Below the pieces are notes generated by a model, which ran no database searches, was not told where the DNA came from, and saw only the letters and a program-made list of their open reading frames with translations. Made by a program: the position numbers and the translations under genes. 64,000 nt of DNA. It comes from Asterias rubens. Taxonomy: Eukaryota > Echinodermata > Asteroidea > Forcipulatida > Asteriidae. This document shows positions 37,901 through 47,300 of the stretch, piece after piece; position 1 is the stretch's first letter, and each line of letters begins with the position of its first letter. The stretch lies in assembly GCF_902459465.1 (NCBI RefSeq), contig NC_047065.1:2848309-2912308 (forward strand), written 5' to 3'.

Positions 37901-40900
37901 CTACTTCAAGCAATCGCACAACATCCATAAACAGTATTGTCCAAAGGCCCACACTTCGTGTATCACAACTTATATATAAATAACAAACCTGTGAAAATTT
38001 AGGCTCAATCGATCATCAGAGTCGGCAGAAAGTAACGGGAAAACCCACCCTTGTTTCCGCACGTTTCGCAGGGTTATGACATGTGTTTAAAATAAATCCG
38101 TTATTCTTGATATCGAGAATTGATAATTGTTTTAATGTTTTCTCAAAAAGTAAAGCATTTCAAGGAATAATATTTCAAGGGAAGTTGAAACCAATACCTT
38201 CTGTAAACCCTCCTGTAAGTTATTTGCAAATCTGTATACTTTTAATTTTTGCTCTGTTCAGAAAGTGTCCAATGGCTTTAAAGGCAGTGGACACTATTGG
38301 TAATTGTCAAAGACTAGCCTTCGCAGTTGGTGTATCTCAACATATGCATAAAATAATAAGCCTGTGAAAATATGAGCTCAATCGGTCATAGAAGTTGCGA
38401 GATAATAATGAAAGAAAAATAACCCTTGTCACACGAAGTTGTGTGCTTTCAGATGCTTGATTTCGAGACCTCAAGTTCTGTTAATCTGAGGTCTCGAAAT
38501 CAAATTCGTGGAAAATTACTTCTTTCTCAAAAACTATGGCACGTCAGAGGGAGCCGTTTCTCACATCGTTTATACCATCAACCTCTCCCCATTACTCTTC
38601 ACCAAGAAAGTTTTATGCCAATAATTATTTTGAGTAATTACCAATAGTGTCCACTGCCTTTAAGAAATATTCAGTCTTAGATGTGGGAGGAAAACCCCAA
38701 TGGGCAAGATCCACCTTGATTGTCATCTTGCATGGCTAGTTTCTTCTCCTCTCCTTACTACAAATAATTGGTGATTTGTATGTCTCGTTTAATTGACAGG
38801 TTTACATGACTTCACGTGTATTGTGGAGCTACGAAATCAGCGCAGTAATTTCTGGGGACAACAGTTCAAGAATGTGCATTGCTGCGAGCAAAATAGAGGT
38901 ACTGACATGATTTATACTATGTTTCTGCTTTCGATCTCCAATTCTGTGTAAAGATTTGCTATTTTGGCAGGAGTCTGTGGTGTCTTTCTTTTTTAACAGG
39001 TTGATGGTATGTGATAATTTGTTTTAATAATTCAGTACATCCCGTGCCCTTCATATTATCCTGTGCTTAGGCCTTGGACCTCACCACCTGCTTCTGTTGT
39101 TGTACCCCAATCAGCCCAGTCTTTCAAAATCCAGAAATCATACGAATTCTGGTGAACATGCCCCCTGCTCACAATTTATGAAGTCTAGCTGTAGTTTATT
39201 ACTACTGGCTTCTTGTTCACTTGAGTAAGGTCAAACGGACAGAAAATCAAAACAAAAAGTATTTGTACTGAGTGCATCCCAGTGCTGGGCGCTGATCGGA
39301 GTTTACCCTGATTAAAGATGACGTTAATTTAGAAACAATTATTCTTGCTGTGGCATATTTCTTCACTGATTCTTTCACTCTCTTTTCATGCTAAGCAAAT
39401 TGGTCTTTTATTTGTCAGAAGGAAGATTTGTAAGGTTAATTCCAGTCAGACCTGATGTCATGAGTGATCATTCCTTCACATCTAAAAAGCTTCAGTTACC
39501 ATGGAAATCAGATTTATTCAAAGGAATAGTGCAGGTAAGCAGTGACTGAAATTGTTGGGTGCGCAGGGCCCAATGTCATAGAGCTTCTAAGCACAACAAT
39601 TTGCTTAGCATGAAATTTTTGCCTTGATAAATTAGGATTACCAACCAAACAACAGCTGAATACCAGTAACAAGCAGTATGCAACAAATGGAATGGGAGAC
39701 TTTTGGGACGCTTGGTGGCAGCAGACTTACCAGGTAAAATCCATTGTTCTCGGTAATGTGCGCATGCTCAGAACTACGTCAACAATGGAAATTTACCTGG
39801 TAAGTCTGCTGCCACCTAGCGTTCCAAAGTCTCCCATTGGTTGGTAATCCTGTTTTTATCAAGGAAGAAATTTCATGCTAAGCAAATTGTTGTGCTATAA
39901 AGCAGCTCTATGAAATTGGGCCCCGATCTTGGCTTGGCTCTAAACTTTGGCTGACCGGTGTATCGAGAATCAGGTGGAACGGAGTTCATTGCATGAGTAG
40001 AATTAATTTTATTTTTTTGTGACACTCTGGTTATCTACATTTAAGCTAACTTGGTTTTGTATAATCTTGACAGGATTTCTGCATTTTGGATGTAACGTTA
40101 CATGATGAATTCCTTCAACCTTTCTGGTGCATCAGGTCAGAGACTAAATTTTACTTCTTTATTTTCTATCTTTGTTTTCTCCTATAATTAAAGCAATAAT
40201 GGCAATATTAAAAAAGCGCCTTTCACAAATGTTCGTACACGAACATCTACAAATAAACACAATCATTTTTTTTTTTAATTAAAAAAAACTAAAACGTTGT
40301 TTATTAATAAAGTTTATTAAATTTGTTATTTACAGTTGCCCAGTTGCTGTCAAAGAAGCACAGGAAACAATTGGTAAGTATTGGCATTTCCATTTTTAAA
40401 ATTTAAAAATCAAAATAATAAATATCTTATACGCTAAATATCTCCTTACAAAGAAAGAATTAATTGATTAATTTTCAGCCAGCCTGAAAATTCATATTTC
40501 AAAATTCCCTTTTTCAGCATGAATGCTCATTTGTCTTTTTTTATTTATAGTAAACTACAACTACGATGGTGAACCATACATGATTCAACACAATGGAGAA
40601 AAAGGCTCAGTGCAAGTGCATATGGTTTGGGTAAGTTCTTTAAAATATTTGGATGTAGAAGCAGATTTTGCAACATAGTTAGTAGGATTATTCAGTTATA
40701 CCTAGTTTATTAAAGGGTTTTGATACCTTTTGTAGATCAAGTTTTTGGCCACAACATGAACCCGTAGAAGTTTCAGCTTCATTAGGCGTCCAGTTTTTGA
40801 GAAGAAAAAAGTGAAAATCACAGAGCAATTTTTTCAGGAGAGTCACGTAAATCATTTGTACATGCTAGTTTGTGCATTTTTTTTTACTCTTTTCTCAAAA

Positions 40901-41087
40901 ATTTCTGCCCTTCAGCAAGTAATTTTTTAAGGGGGAGCTTTCTACCCCAAAATTACCCAAACCCTTTAATTCCTAAATGTTTTTGGTTTGATTGTAGGAT
41001 CAAAGCAGAGACCAGTTTGCTGTAATAGGTGTCTTTCTTGATGTTTCAATGGATGCTATCAATGATTGGTTCTCAACAAACTACTGA
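25931..41087 (+). CDS. FBXO15: F-box only protein 15 (SCF ubiquitin-ligase substrate receptor)
   Basis: Fifteen exons: 25931-26034, 26839-27039, 27629-27733, 29016-29138, 30088-30180, 31375-31581, 32425-32560, 33516-33598, 35225-35280, 38800-38898, 39419-39534, 40074-40135, 40336-40373, 40551-40630 and 40998-41087 (TGA). They give 530 aa, close to vertebrate FBXO15, and every phase closes. An in-frame TGA lies upstream of the ATG at 25901. Exon 3 is the F-box (about residues 103-136: LPEEVLFQLMSYLPASSL, then CVCKKWHHLAND), the part that binds Skp1. FBXO15-specific landmarks follow: NPYTHLP, LPWKSDLF, DVTLHDEF-PFWC and a C-terminus with VQVHMVW and INDWFSTNY. F-box proteins present substrates to SCF ubiquitin ligases; the FBXO15 substrate is unknown to me. 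The first two exons encode a serine/basic-rich, probably disordered N-terminus. Introns are MITE-rich. Confidence 0.93.
26122..26262. repeat. Palindromic element with GGCCGGAGGGTTACGAG arms in FBXO15 intron 1
   Basis: Arms GGAGGGTTACGAGATTCTC and GAGAATCTCGTAACCCTCC surround a ~60-bp centre. It is followed almost directly by a GGCGCCACCAC palindromic MITE at about 26280-26425. Confidence 0.8.
28145..28532. repeat. TTAA MITE family 1 in FBXO15 intron 3
   Basis: Full-length, with TTAA at both ends, terminal GGCAGTGGACACTATTG and complement, and inner GAGGTCTCGAAATCAA hairpin blocks. Confidence 0.88.
28609..28995. repeat. TTAA MITE family 1, ending 20 bp before an FBXO15 exon
   Basis: It is about 387 bp and lies in opposite orientation to the copy at 28145. 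Its right TTAA (28992-28995) is only 20 bp from the exon at 29016, so the branch point and part of the acceptor region of that intron must lie within the element. Confidence 0.88.
29612..29998. repeat. TTAA MITE family 1 in FBXO15 intron 4
   Basis: Full-length copy with TTAA ends; third family 1 element within 2 kb. About 90 bp downstream is the acceptor for the exon at 30088. Confidence 0.88.
30382..30560 (+). repeat. tRNA-derived SINE, second family, plus orientation
   Basis: The tRNA-like head contains CGGTAGTCTAGTTGGTAAGA and GCAAGGGTCGTGGGTT; the body ends in CCAAAATTAATATA. Same family as the minus-strand copy at 15267-15487. Confidence 0.65.
30552..30952. repeat. ~400-bp MITE with GTGACCCGCTCTGTGAAA termini
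   Basis: Ends read TGTGACCCGCTCTGTGAAAA and TTTTCACAGAGTGGGTCGCA. A second, more diverged copy is at about 48196-48552. Non-coding. Confidence 0.82.
31688..31876 (+). repeat. tRNA-like unit enclosed by 20-bp terminal inverted repeats
   Basis: Perfect inverted ends GATTTTGGGGGTTGAACAAA and complement flank 189 bp. Inside, 31774-31849 is tRNA-like: an A-box-like TAGCTCAGTTAGAACTGG, a B-box GGTTCGAATTCC, and an anticodon-stem-like CCGGG..TCCGG around a loop with GTT. Position 33 of the loop would be C rather than U and the acceptor ends do not pair cleanly, so it looks like a tRNA relic rather than a working tRNA. Confidence 0.7.
32565..33015. repeat. tRNA-derived SINE nested inside a palindromic element
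   Basis: The SINE is about 32599-32897: tRNA-like head (GTCGTGGGCGAGTGGTTAAG, B-box GGATTCGAATCCCC), body with CGTCCTTCGGATGGGACG, and a GTTATTATTATCATTAT tail. It splits an element with GTGTCAGAATTAACGGCT at left and AGCCACTAATTCAGACACAG at right. An unsplit relative of the host element is at about 58010-58140. It follows the FBXO15 exon ending at 32560. Confidence 0.78.
33270..33432. repeat. Palindromic MITE of the GGATTTCACAAAG / TCCTAACTTAGGAC family
   Basis: Ends GGTGGATTTCACAAAGAG and CTTTGTGAAACCAACC enclose several TTAGGACTAG / CTAGTCCTAA blocks. Relatives lie at about 37128-37293, 45972-46145 and 48015-48185, with part-copies near 4960-5055 and 52140-52270. Confidence 0.8.
34093..34482. 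repeat. TTAA MITE family 1 in FBXO15 intron 8
   Basis: TTAA ends, GAAACTGGACACTATTGG at left, GATGTCCAGTGTCTTTAA at right; central hairpin blocks present but diverged. Confidence 0.85.
34591..34966. repeat. TTAA MITE family 4 in FBXO15 intron 8
   Basis: Same organisation as the copy at 2084-2460, with the inner palindrome AGACTTCTAGCTAGAAGTCT intact. Confidence 0.85.
35310..35455. repeat. Palindromic element with GTAACACCATGTG ends
   Basis: Left GCAGTAACACCATGTG..ATCTCTTTTTGAG, right CTCAAAAAGAGATAT..GGTGTTACTGCAAACC. A longer relative with the same ends is at 37659-37858, and single-ended remnants are near 33715 and 34540. Confidence 0.8.
35772..36147. repeat. TTAA MITE family 3 in FBXO15 intron 9
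   Basis: Near-complete relative of the element at 1054-1426; left TTAAAGCCATTATACAC, right TTATAATGGCTTTAA. Confidence 0.85.
37310..37566 (-). repeat. tRNA-derived SINE, minus orientation, in FBXO15 intron 9
   Basis: Read on the minus strand it starts with a tRNA-like head (GTCATGGCCGAGTAGTTAAG, B-box GGTTCGAATCCC) followed by ACTTGTGTCCTTAAAGCAAG. Same head family as 13292-13451 and 32599-32897. Confidence 0.75.
37918..38662. repeat. Family 3 MITE and family 1 MITE sharing one TTAA
   Basis: A family 3 element (about 37918-38281, left end worn) ends in AATGGCTTTAA. The same TTAA (38278-38281) is the left end of a complete family 1 element that closes at 38662. Confidence 0.85.
39567..39925. 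repeat. MITE with GGCCCAATTTCATAGAGC ends carrying a nested second MITE
   Basis: Outer element: left GGGCCCAATGTCATAGAGCT, right AGCTCTATGAAATTGGGCCC. Inserted in it, about 39690-39838, is a GGTGGCAGCAGAC palindromic MITE like the free copy at 14914-15056. An uninterrupted outer relative lies at 41120-41363. Confidence 0.85.
40703..40978. repeat. MITE with AAAGGGTTTTGATACC ends in the last FBXO15 intron
   Basis: Left TTAAAGGGTTTTGATACCTT, right TACCCAAACCCTTTAA; TTAA-bounded. Diverged relatives are at about 32085-32390 and 56660-56995. It ends only 20 bp before the final FBXO15 exon. Confidence 0.8.
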
Positions 41088-41119
41088 GGAATTAGTATCC
41101 ACTATCATCAATACACTAC

Positions 41120-41363
41120 CTGGGCCCAATTTCATAGAGCTGCTAAGCACAAAATTTTGCTTAGCGTGAAATTTCTTCCTTGATGAAAACAAGATTACCA
41201 ACCAAATTTCCAATTGTTGCATATTGCTAGTTACTGGTATTCAGCTGTTGTTTGCAAATCCTGAAAATCGCGTGAAAATTTGGTTGGTAATCCTGTTTTT
41301 ATCAAGGAAAGAATTTCTTGCTTGCAAATTGTTGTGCTTATCAGCTCTATGAAATTGGGCCCT
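41120..41363. repeat. MITE with GGCCCAATTTCATAGAGC ends after FBXO15
   Basis: A complete 240-bp palindromic element in the likely 3' UTR or flank of FBXO15. Same family as 23507-23748. Confidence 0.85.
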
Positions 41364-41368
41364 GGTTC

Positions 41369-42222
41369 TTAAAGGCACTGGACACTATTGGTAATTACTC
41401 AAAATAATTAGTAGCACAACACCTTTCTTGGTAATGAGTCATGGGGAGAGGTTGATAGTATAAAACATTATGAGAAACGGCTCCCTCTGAAGTGAAGTAG
41501 TCTTCGAGAAAGAAGTTATTTTCCACGAATTTGATTTCAAGACCTCAGATTTAGAATTTGAGGTCATGAAATCAAGCATCTGAAAGTGCACAACTTCGTG
41601 TGACAAGGGTGTTTTTTTCTTTCATTATTATCTCACAACTTCGCTAACCACCTCACATTTTCACAGGTTTGTTATTTTATGCATATGTTGAGATACACCA
41701 AGTGAGAAGAATGGTCTTTGACAATTACCAAAGGTGTCCAGTGTCTTTAAGATACACCAAGTGAGAAGACTGGTCTTTGACAATTACCAATAGTGTCCAG
41801 TGTCTTTAAGATACACCAAGTGAGAAGACTGGTCTTTGACAATTACCAATAGTGTCCAGTGTCTTTAAGATACACCAAGTGAGAAGACTGGTCTTTGACA
41901 ATTACCAATAGTGTCCAGTGTCTTTAAGATACACCAAGTGAGAAGACTGGTCTTTGACAATTACCAATAGTGTCCAGTGTCTTTAAGATACACCAAGTGA
42001 GAAGAATGGTCTTTGACAATTACCAGTAGTGTCCAGTGTCTTTAAGATACACCAAGTGAGAAGACTGGTCTTTGACAATTACCAGTAGTGTCCAGTGTCT
42101 TTAAGATACACCAAGTGAGAAGACTGGTCTTTGACAATTACCAATAGTGTCCAGTGTCTTTAAGATACACCAAGTGAGAAGACTGGTCTTTGACAATTAC
42201 CAATAGTGTCTAGAGTCTTTAA
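41369..42222 (+). repeat. Family 1 MITE whose right end is amplified as a 9 x 59-bp tandem array
   Basis: The MITE proper is 41369-41750. Its last 59 bp are repeated head to tail; unit starts are at 41692, 41751, 41810, 41869, 41928, 41987, 42046, 42105 and 42164. Units are nearly identical (a few A/G and C/A differences), so the expansion is recent. Each unit starts GATACACCAAGTGAGAAG and ends GTCCAGTGTCTTTAA. Confidence 0.95.
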
Positions 42223-42559
42223 AGGCACTCACACTGGACACAGTTGGTAGAATCTACTTCGATCTGTGCCCTTAGGAAATCCCTGGTTATGAACTATCCA
42301 CACAAACAAATATTATAAGACTCCAAAGATTATCTATCTTGTACACTTATGTTTTTAATTTGTATACATTTGTTTCTTTTCTACATTGTGTGCGCTTTAG
42401 AAATAAGTTTTTAATATAATTTACAATTTATATTTTGTGCCTTAATGGTAACATTAACTCTTTCTGTGCCTTTTTTTTTTAGTCTCAAAAAGTTAAAAAA
42501 AAGTGTTTGTATTCAGAACCAGAGAAAATATCAATTCATCAGTATTCCAGCTGAATTTT

Positions 42560-42885
42560 TGTGACAAAATGGATTTTATTGGCTACTTGGAGCAAGTTCG
42601 AGTGTGCACAATGGTTAACTAAAGGTTGACCATTTTTACAAGAACCCAGGCTTGGAACCAGCCTCGAGCCCATGGTTTCTTCACTGGTCCCAACAGCATG
42701 TTCCATTCTAACATGTGTTAAGTGCAGAGGGGAACCAGTGACACTTTAGCGAAAAGGTGGAAGGTTGACTAGACTACCAAACGAGTCGTTCGGGTGAGTA
42801 CATCACTGCGCATGTGCGTTGCTAGTCTGTGGTCAACCACTGGTGGACTAAATGTGCGCACTCGAACTTGCTCCTTGTGTCAATT
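42560..42885. repeat. Palindromic element with GAGCAAGTTCGAGTGTGC arms
   Basis: Left TTGGAGCAAGTTCGAGTGTG, right GCGCACTCGAACTTGCTCC; inner arms GGTTGACC / GGTCAACC. Non-coding. Confidence 0.78.
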
Positions 42886-43407
42886 TTAGGGTACTGATTT
42901 TTAAAAAGTTAGGTACAATTATTTTTTGTTTTTTTTGGGGGGGGTGGGTATCCAGAGAAGACATATATGACCTTAGAAAATACTTAGAAAACATTTTCGA
43001 CAGAACAACCATCGAGTAATTATGACTTCTGGTAATTTATCAGATCAATCTGTCGCTACAATTTTAATTAAGTGTGAGTAAACATCAAACGCTGAGAGGG
43101 ATATTATTTTAATCCAAACAGGTCTGGAATAACGATCCAGTCCTTTGTTTAAAAAAACAGTATCTTGAATTCAAGATAATGGAAACATATTCTTCAAGTA
43201 CTAGATACTTCAAACATTCCTTCAAACATTTCAAATTTGTTTCAATAAAAGTTCTTTATCATATGATCAGATCTACTGTTTCTTGATATACATTTCTCTG
43301 GAATTTGTAACTTAAAGATTCAACAGCGAAGGGTTCTGGTTTACACGTTCCCCTGGGTTTTACCACTTACCCCCTAGCAGGGGTGGCTATTCCCAAGGTA
43401 TGCCCAT

Positions 43408-44340
43408 TTGCTGGGGCAGACCGGGGGTAAAGCAATCATAGTGTGAAAAGGCTGGCCGTTCCTCCCTGGGGCAACCCTGGGGAATAAAGTAGTGTGAACA
43501 GGGCTGTACTACAATAGTATTAGTTTGATCCTAGATGTAGGTGGCTACAACATCTTGTCTTGTAATCCTTCCCAGTTTCTCTGTCTTGGTCGTCAGCCGG
43601 GGCATGGGTTAAATTAAAGTGTGAAAAGGCCGTCTGTTATTCCCCGGGGGCAACCCTTAAGAATAAAGTAATGTGAACAGGGCTGTACTACAATAGTATT
43701 AGTTTGATCCTAGATGTAGGTGGATACAACATCTTGTCTTGTAATCCTTCCCAGTTTCTTCGTCTTGGCCGTCAGCCAGGGCAGGGGTTAAGATCATAGT
43801 GTGAAAAGGCTGGCCGTTACTCCCCGCGGCAACCCTGGGGAATAGAATAGTGTGAAGAGGGATGTACTACAATAGTATTAGTTTGATCCTAGATGTAGAT
43901 GGCTACAGCATCTTGTCTTGTAATCCTTCCCAGTCTCTTCGTCTTGGCCATCAGCCGGGACAAGGGGTTAAGATCATAGTTTGTGAAAAGGCTGGCCGTT
44001 ACTCCCCGGGGCAACCCTGGGGAATAGCAGTATGAACAGGGCTACACTACCATGCTACTAGTTTGATCCTAGGTGTAAAAAATTGTAAATGGCTACAGCA
44101 TCTTGTCTTGTAATCCTTCCCAGTTTCTTCGTCTTGGTCGTCAGCCGGGTCAGGGGTTAAAATCATAGTGTGAAAGGGCTGGCCATTACTCCCCGGGGCA
44201 ACCCTGGGGAATAGCAGTATGAACAGGGCTACACTACCATGCTATTAGTTTGATCCTAGATGTAGATGGCTACAGCATCTTGTCTTGTAATCCTTCCCAG
44301 TTTCTTCGTCTTGGTCGTCAGCCGGGTCAGGGGTTAAGAT
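43408..44340 (-). repeat. ~180-bp tandem array containing the tail-coding segment of the adjacent Rab gene
   Basis: Full units are 43507-43685, 43686-43864, 43865-44042 and 44043-44229. A half unit lies before them (about 43408-43506). The fifth unit, from 44230, is partly the terminal Rab coding exon itself (44245 to about 44340). Read on the minus strand, the units at 43507 and 43686 keep an open frame for the Rab tail, with both cysteines of the CC motif and the same stop. The unit at 44043 has an indel that alters the residues after the cysteines. The rest of each unit holds TAGTGTGAAAAGG and CCCCGGGGCAACCCTGGGG. The copies lack the acceptor used by the real exon. Confidence 0.88.
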
Positions 44341-47300
44341 CCTCATCCCAACTGCTTTGAATTCCAACTCCGGAGTCTCAAGAAGTCTCCTTGCTGTAAT
44401 GAGAGGGCCACATTGATTGAAAAGTTGTGGTTTATTTCGCATGGAATTGTAAACAAATAGTACACACACTGTGCAAAGAAGCTGCCATACTGGGGGATTT
44501 TTTTATTTTTTATTCACTAAACCCTGGGAAAGCAGGTCATGGTGTGACCTTTGACATTAGCTGTATGAAAACTAAAAAGTACGGAATATTTATGAGCTGG
44601 GACGATAAATACACACATACTGTACAAAGGAGCTGCCATAATGGAAAAATATGTGGATCCCTGAGAATGCAGGTCAAGGGGTTACCTTTGACATTAGCTG
44701 GTTGCAAATTTTTAAGTACTGAATATTTATGAGCCGAGTGTAGGCGAGAGGGCCAAAGAAAATCACATAATTATCTCAAATGAAGACACCCTTTATCTAC
44801 CAAAGGTGTAGTCAAATTTGAATTCGAGATTTTTGAAGCTGTTATAATATCTATAAAATGATACAAGACTTTTTTAAACAATTCTAAAAAAAAAATGACT
44901 CCATTATTGCAATCGTGCACTGGGCCGCCGATGCATAACGATCTCAACGTGATTTTTCAACATATAGACCTATGTGTTTTGCAGTGTGTTTTATGCTAGG
45001 TTATTTATAATAACCCTATCCTGACCCAATCCCAACTCATGAGCAAACTCACCAATTTTCTCAAATAGAGAGTGTATATTGGCTCCCGATTTCGCGCTGA
45101 CTTCCATGAAGACGGCATCATGGGTCTTGGCAAACTCTTCCGCCTCCTCCGTCGACACTTGCCGTTCATCCTCCACATCACATTTATTTCCCACTATTGC
45201 TAAGGCCACGTTCTCTGGCGCACCTCGCTGGGTGGAACGTATCCAGTACTTCCCTAGCACCTCAAATGATTGCTGGTGAATAAAAAAAAAAAAAAAAAAA
45301 TTATCTGCCTGTATCAGTGCTGCTGTTTGAAGTTCCAGATCTTTTGATCAAGATCGCGAACTAATTGAGTGCGTTGCTTTTACTTGTGCTCTCTTTCTTT
45401 CTTTGAAAAACCAAAGGGTGACAACTGATGAACCACAGATAAAATTATGTGATCAATTTGTGAAAATTCGGCACATTATTTTCACCACGTTGTAGAGTCG
45501 GTGGCGGGGGGGGGGGGGTGGTGTTATAGTGCCCATCCCCAGTCAAAAGTATGTGGTGGTATAATGCATTTTGTGCCACCCCTCCCCCGATTTACGCCCA
45601 TGTTGTTGGTATAACGTAGACCGCTGTAGAACCAAGAATATCAAGTATGTTCACTGGGGTGTAGAATGTCTAAGCTTGGAGCAATAAACTTTTGCGTCAT
45701 GGTCTAAGTGTCCATTCATTCAAAATGGATAAATATTTTTAAAACTAGTTGTGACTTGAAGCACAAGTCTTCATTTCTTTTTCCTTCAGGGAATATATAG
45801 TTTGTAAATGAATGTAAATAGGAACTTACCAAGTTTGTTATATCGTATACTAAGACCATTGCACTCGCTCGTCTGAAGAAACCACGTGCAAGAGAGCGGT
45901 ACTGTATCGGAGAGAAAATGGCGGGGGAATTGAAGGATTTAAATGAGGTGATAGTGCGAGCGTATAGTGCTCTGGGGTGGATTTCACAAAGGTAGTCCTT
46001 ACTTAGGACTAGTCCTAGGCAATGCTAAGAGATAGGGCCAGTCCTAAGTTAGGATGAGTTACTGGTCCTAACTTAGGACTGGTCATATCTCTTAGCATTA
46101 CTTAGGACTAGTCCTAAGTTAGGACTACATTTGTGAAATCCACCCCACTGGTCCGTTATATATTACAGTGTACATCATTCGCAGTTGTGCATTTTATGTT
46201 CGTTTTGTGTAGTACCAAGTTGAGGTTGGTTTCCAATCCGCCTTTTGGGAAATATGTCCCCAAATGGAACATGTTTGCTATCGTTTAATGGTTTAGTTAC
46301 TTAAATTAGGCCTCTTTGTTTTTGTGAGTAAATTTACGCTAAATGAAACCTCTTTTGGACCTTTGTGTTCAGAATATTCAATAAAATAATGGTAATGGAA
46401 GGTGATGTGATGGGAATATACCATGAAACCTGGAAATTTGCACACATTTCAGAGTATATTATGAGAACGAATTTATTGACGTTGTCCTTTGAAAAATATA
46501 GAAAGAACAAGCAACGGGCAGCCATTTTGAAAGTTTGGGCTTCTACCGTAAATATTTTTCACAATTCAATGAATCCGGCGATGGCCCTCAAATTAATAGC
46601 AAAAAAATATATAAAACAATTGTATTTATAATACATACTCTGACCGTAGAGCAAGGATTGCACTATGCACTGAACGTATGTCGAATTGCAAGCACCCACT
46701 AAGGCATAAATCCCCCCAAATGCTCCCCTGTCAACTGGCCAATTAACACTGTGAGCACTTACGCGTTCCTGCCCAGCTGTGTCCCACAGGTTAAACACGT
46801 GAGGGACGTCATCGACTGCTAACTCCTTTTCCATGAAAGCATATCTGATTGGACAAAATAAAAATAGGTGTTTTTTTTTTTAAATAAATAAGGACGTACT
46901 TAAAAAGGCTCTGCGGACACTATTGACAATTATTCAAAATAAATTGTAAACAACTCGCAAAAACTCACTTGGTAACGAGCAATGGAGAGCTGTTGATCCG
47001 CTGGAGTAACATAGTTTTTGAGAAAGAGGTAATTTCTCACTCTAATACTAAAAGACTTGTTAGGCATCTGAAAGCACCCAGTCTCGTGTGACAAAAAGAG
47101 GGTGTTTCTTCTTCCATTATTCTCTTGCAACTTCGACGACCAATTGAGTCCACATTTTTACAGATTTTTTATTTTATGCATATGTTGGGATACACCAAGT
47201 GAGAAGACTGGTCTTTGACAATACCCAAAGGTGCCCAGTGCATTTAACAATTTTTAACAGATATTTCCTCTATTTGAGACTCGTTATATTTAATTAGATG

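Noticed and set aside
41692-42222. Regular direct repeats resembling a CRISPR array
   Set aside because: The units are continuous with no variable spacers and derive from a MITE end in an animal genome; it is a tandem array.
45079-45279. Plus-strand 66-residue frame
   Set aside because: Antisense shadow of Rab A exon 5, which has the NKCD and SAK motifs on the minus strand.
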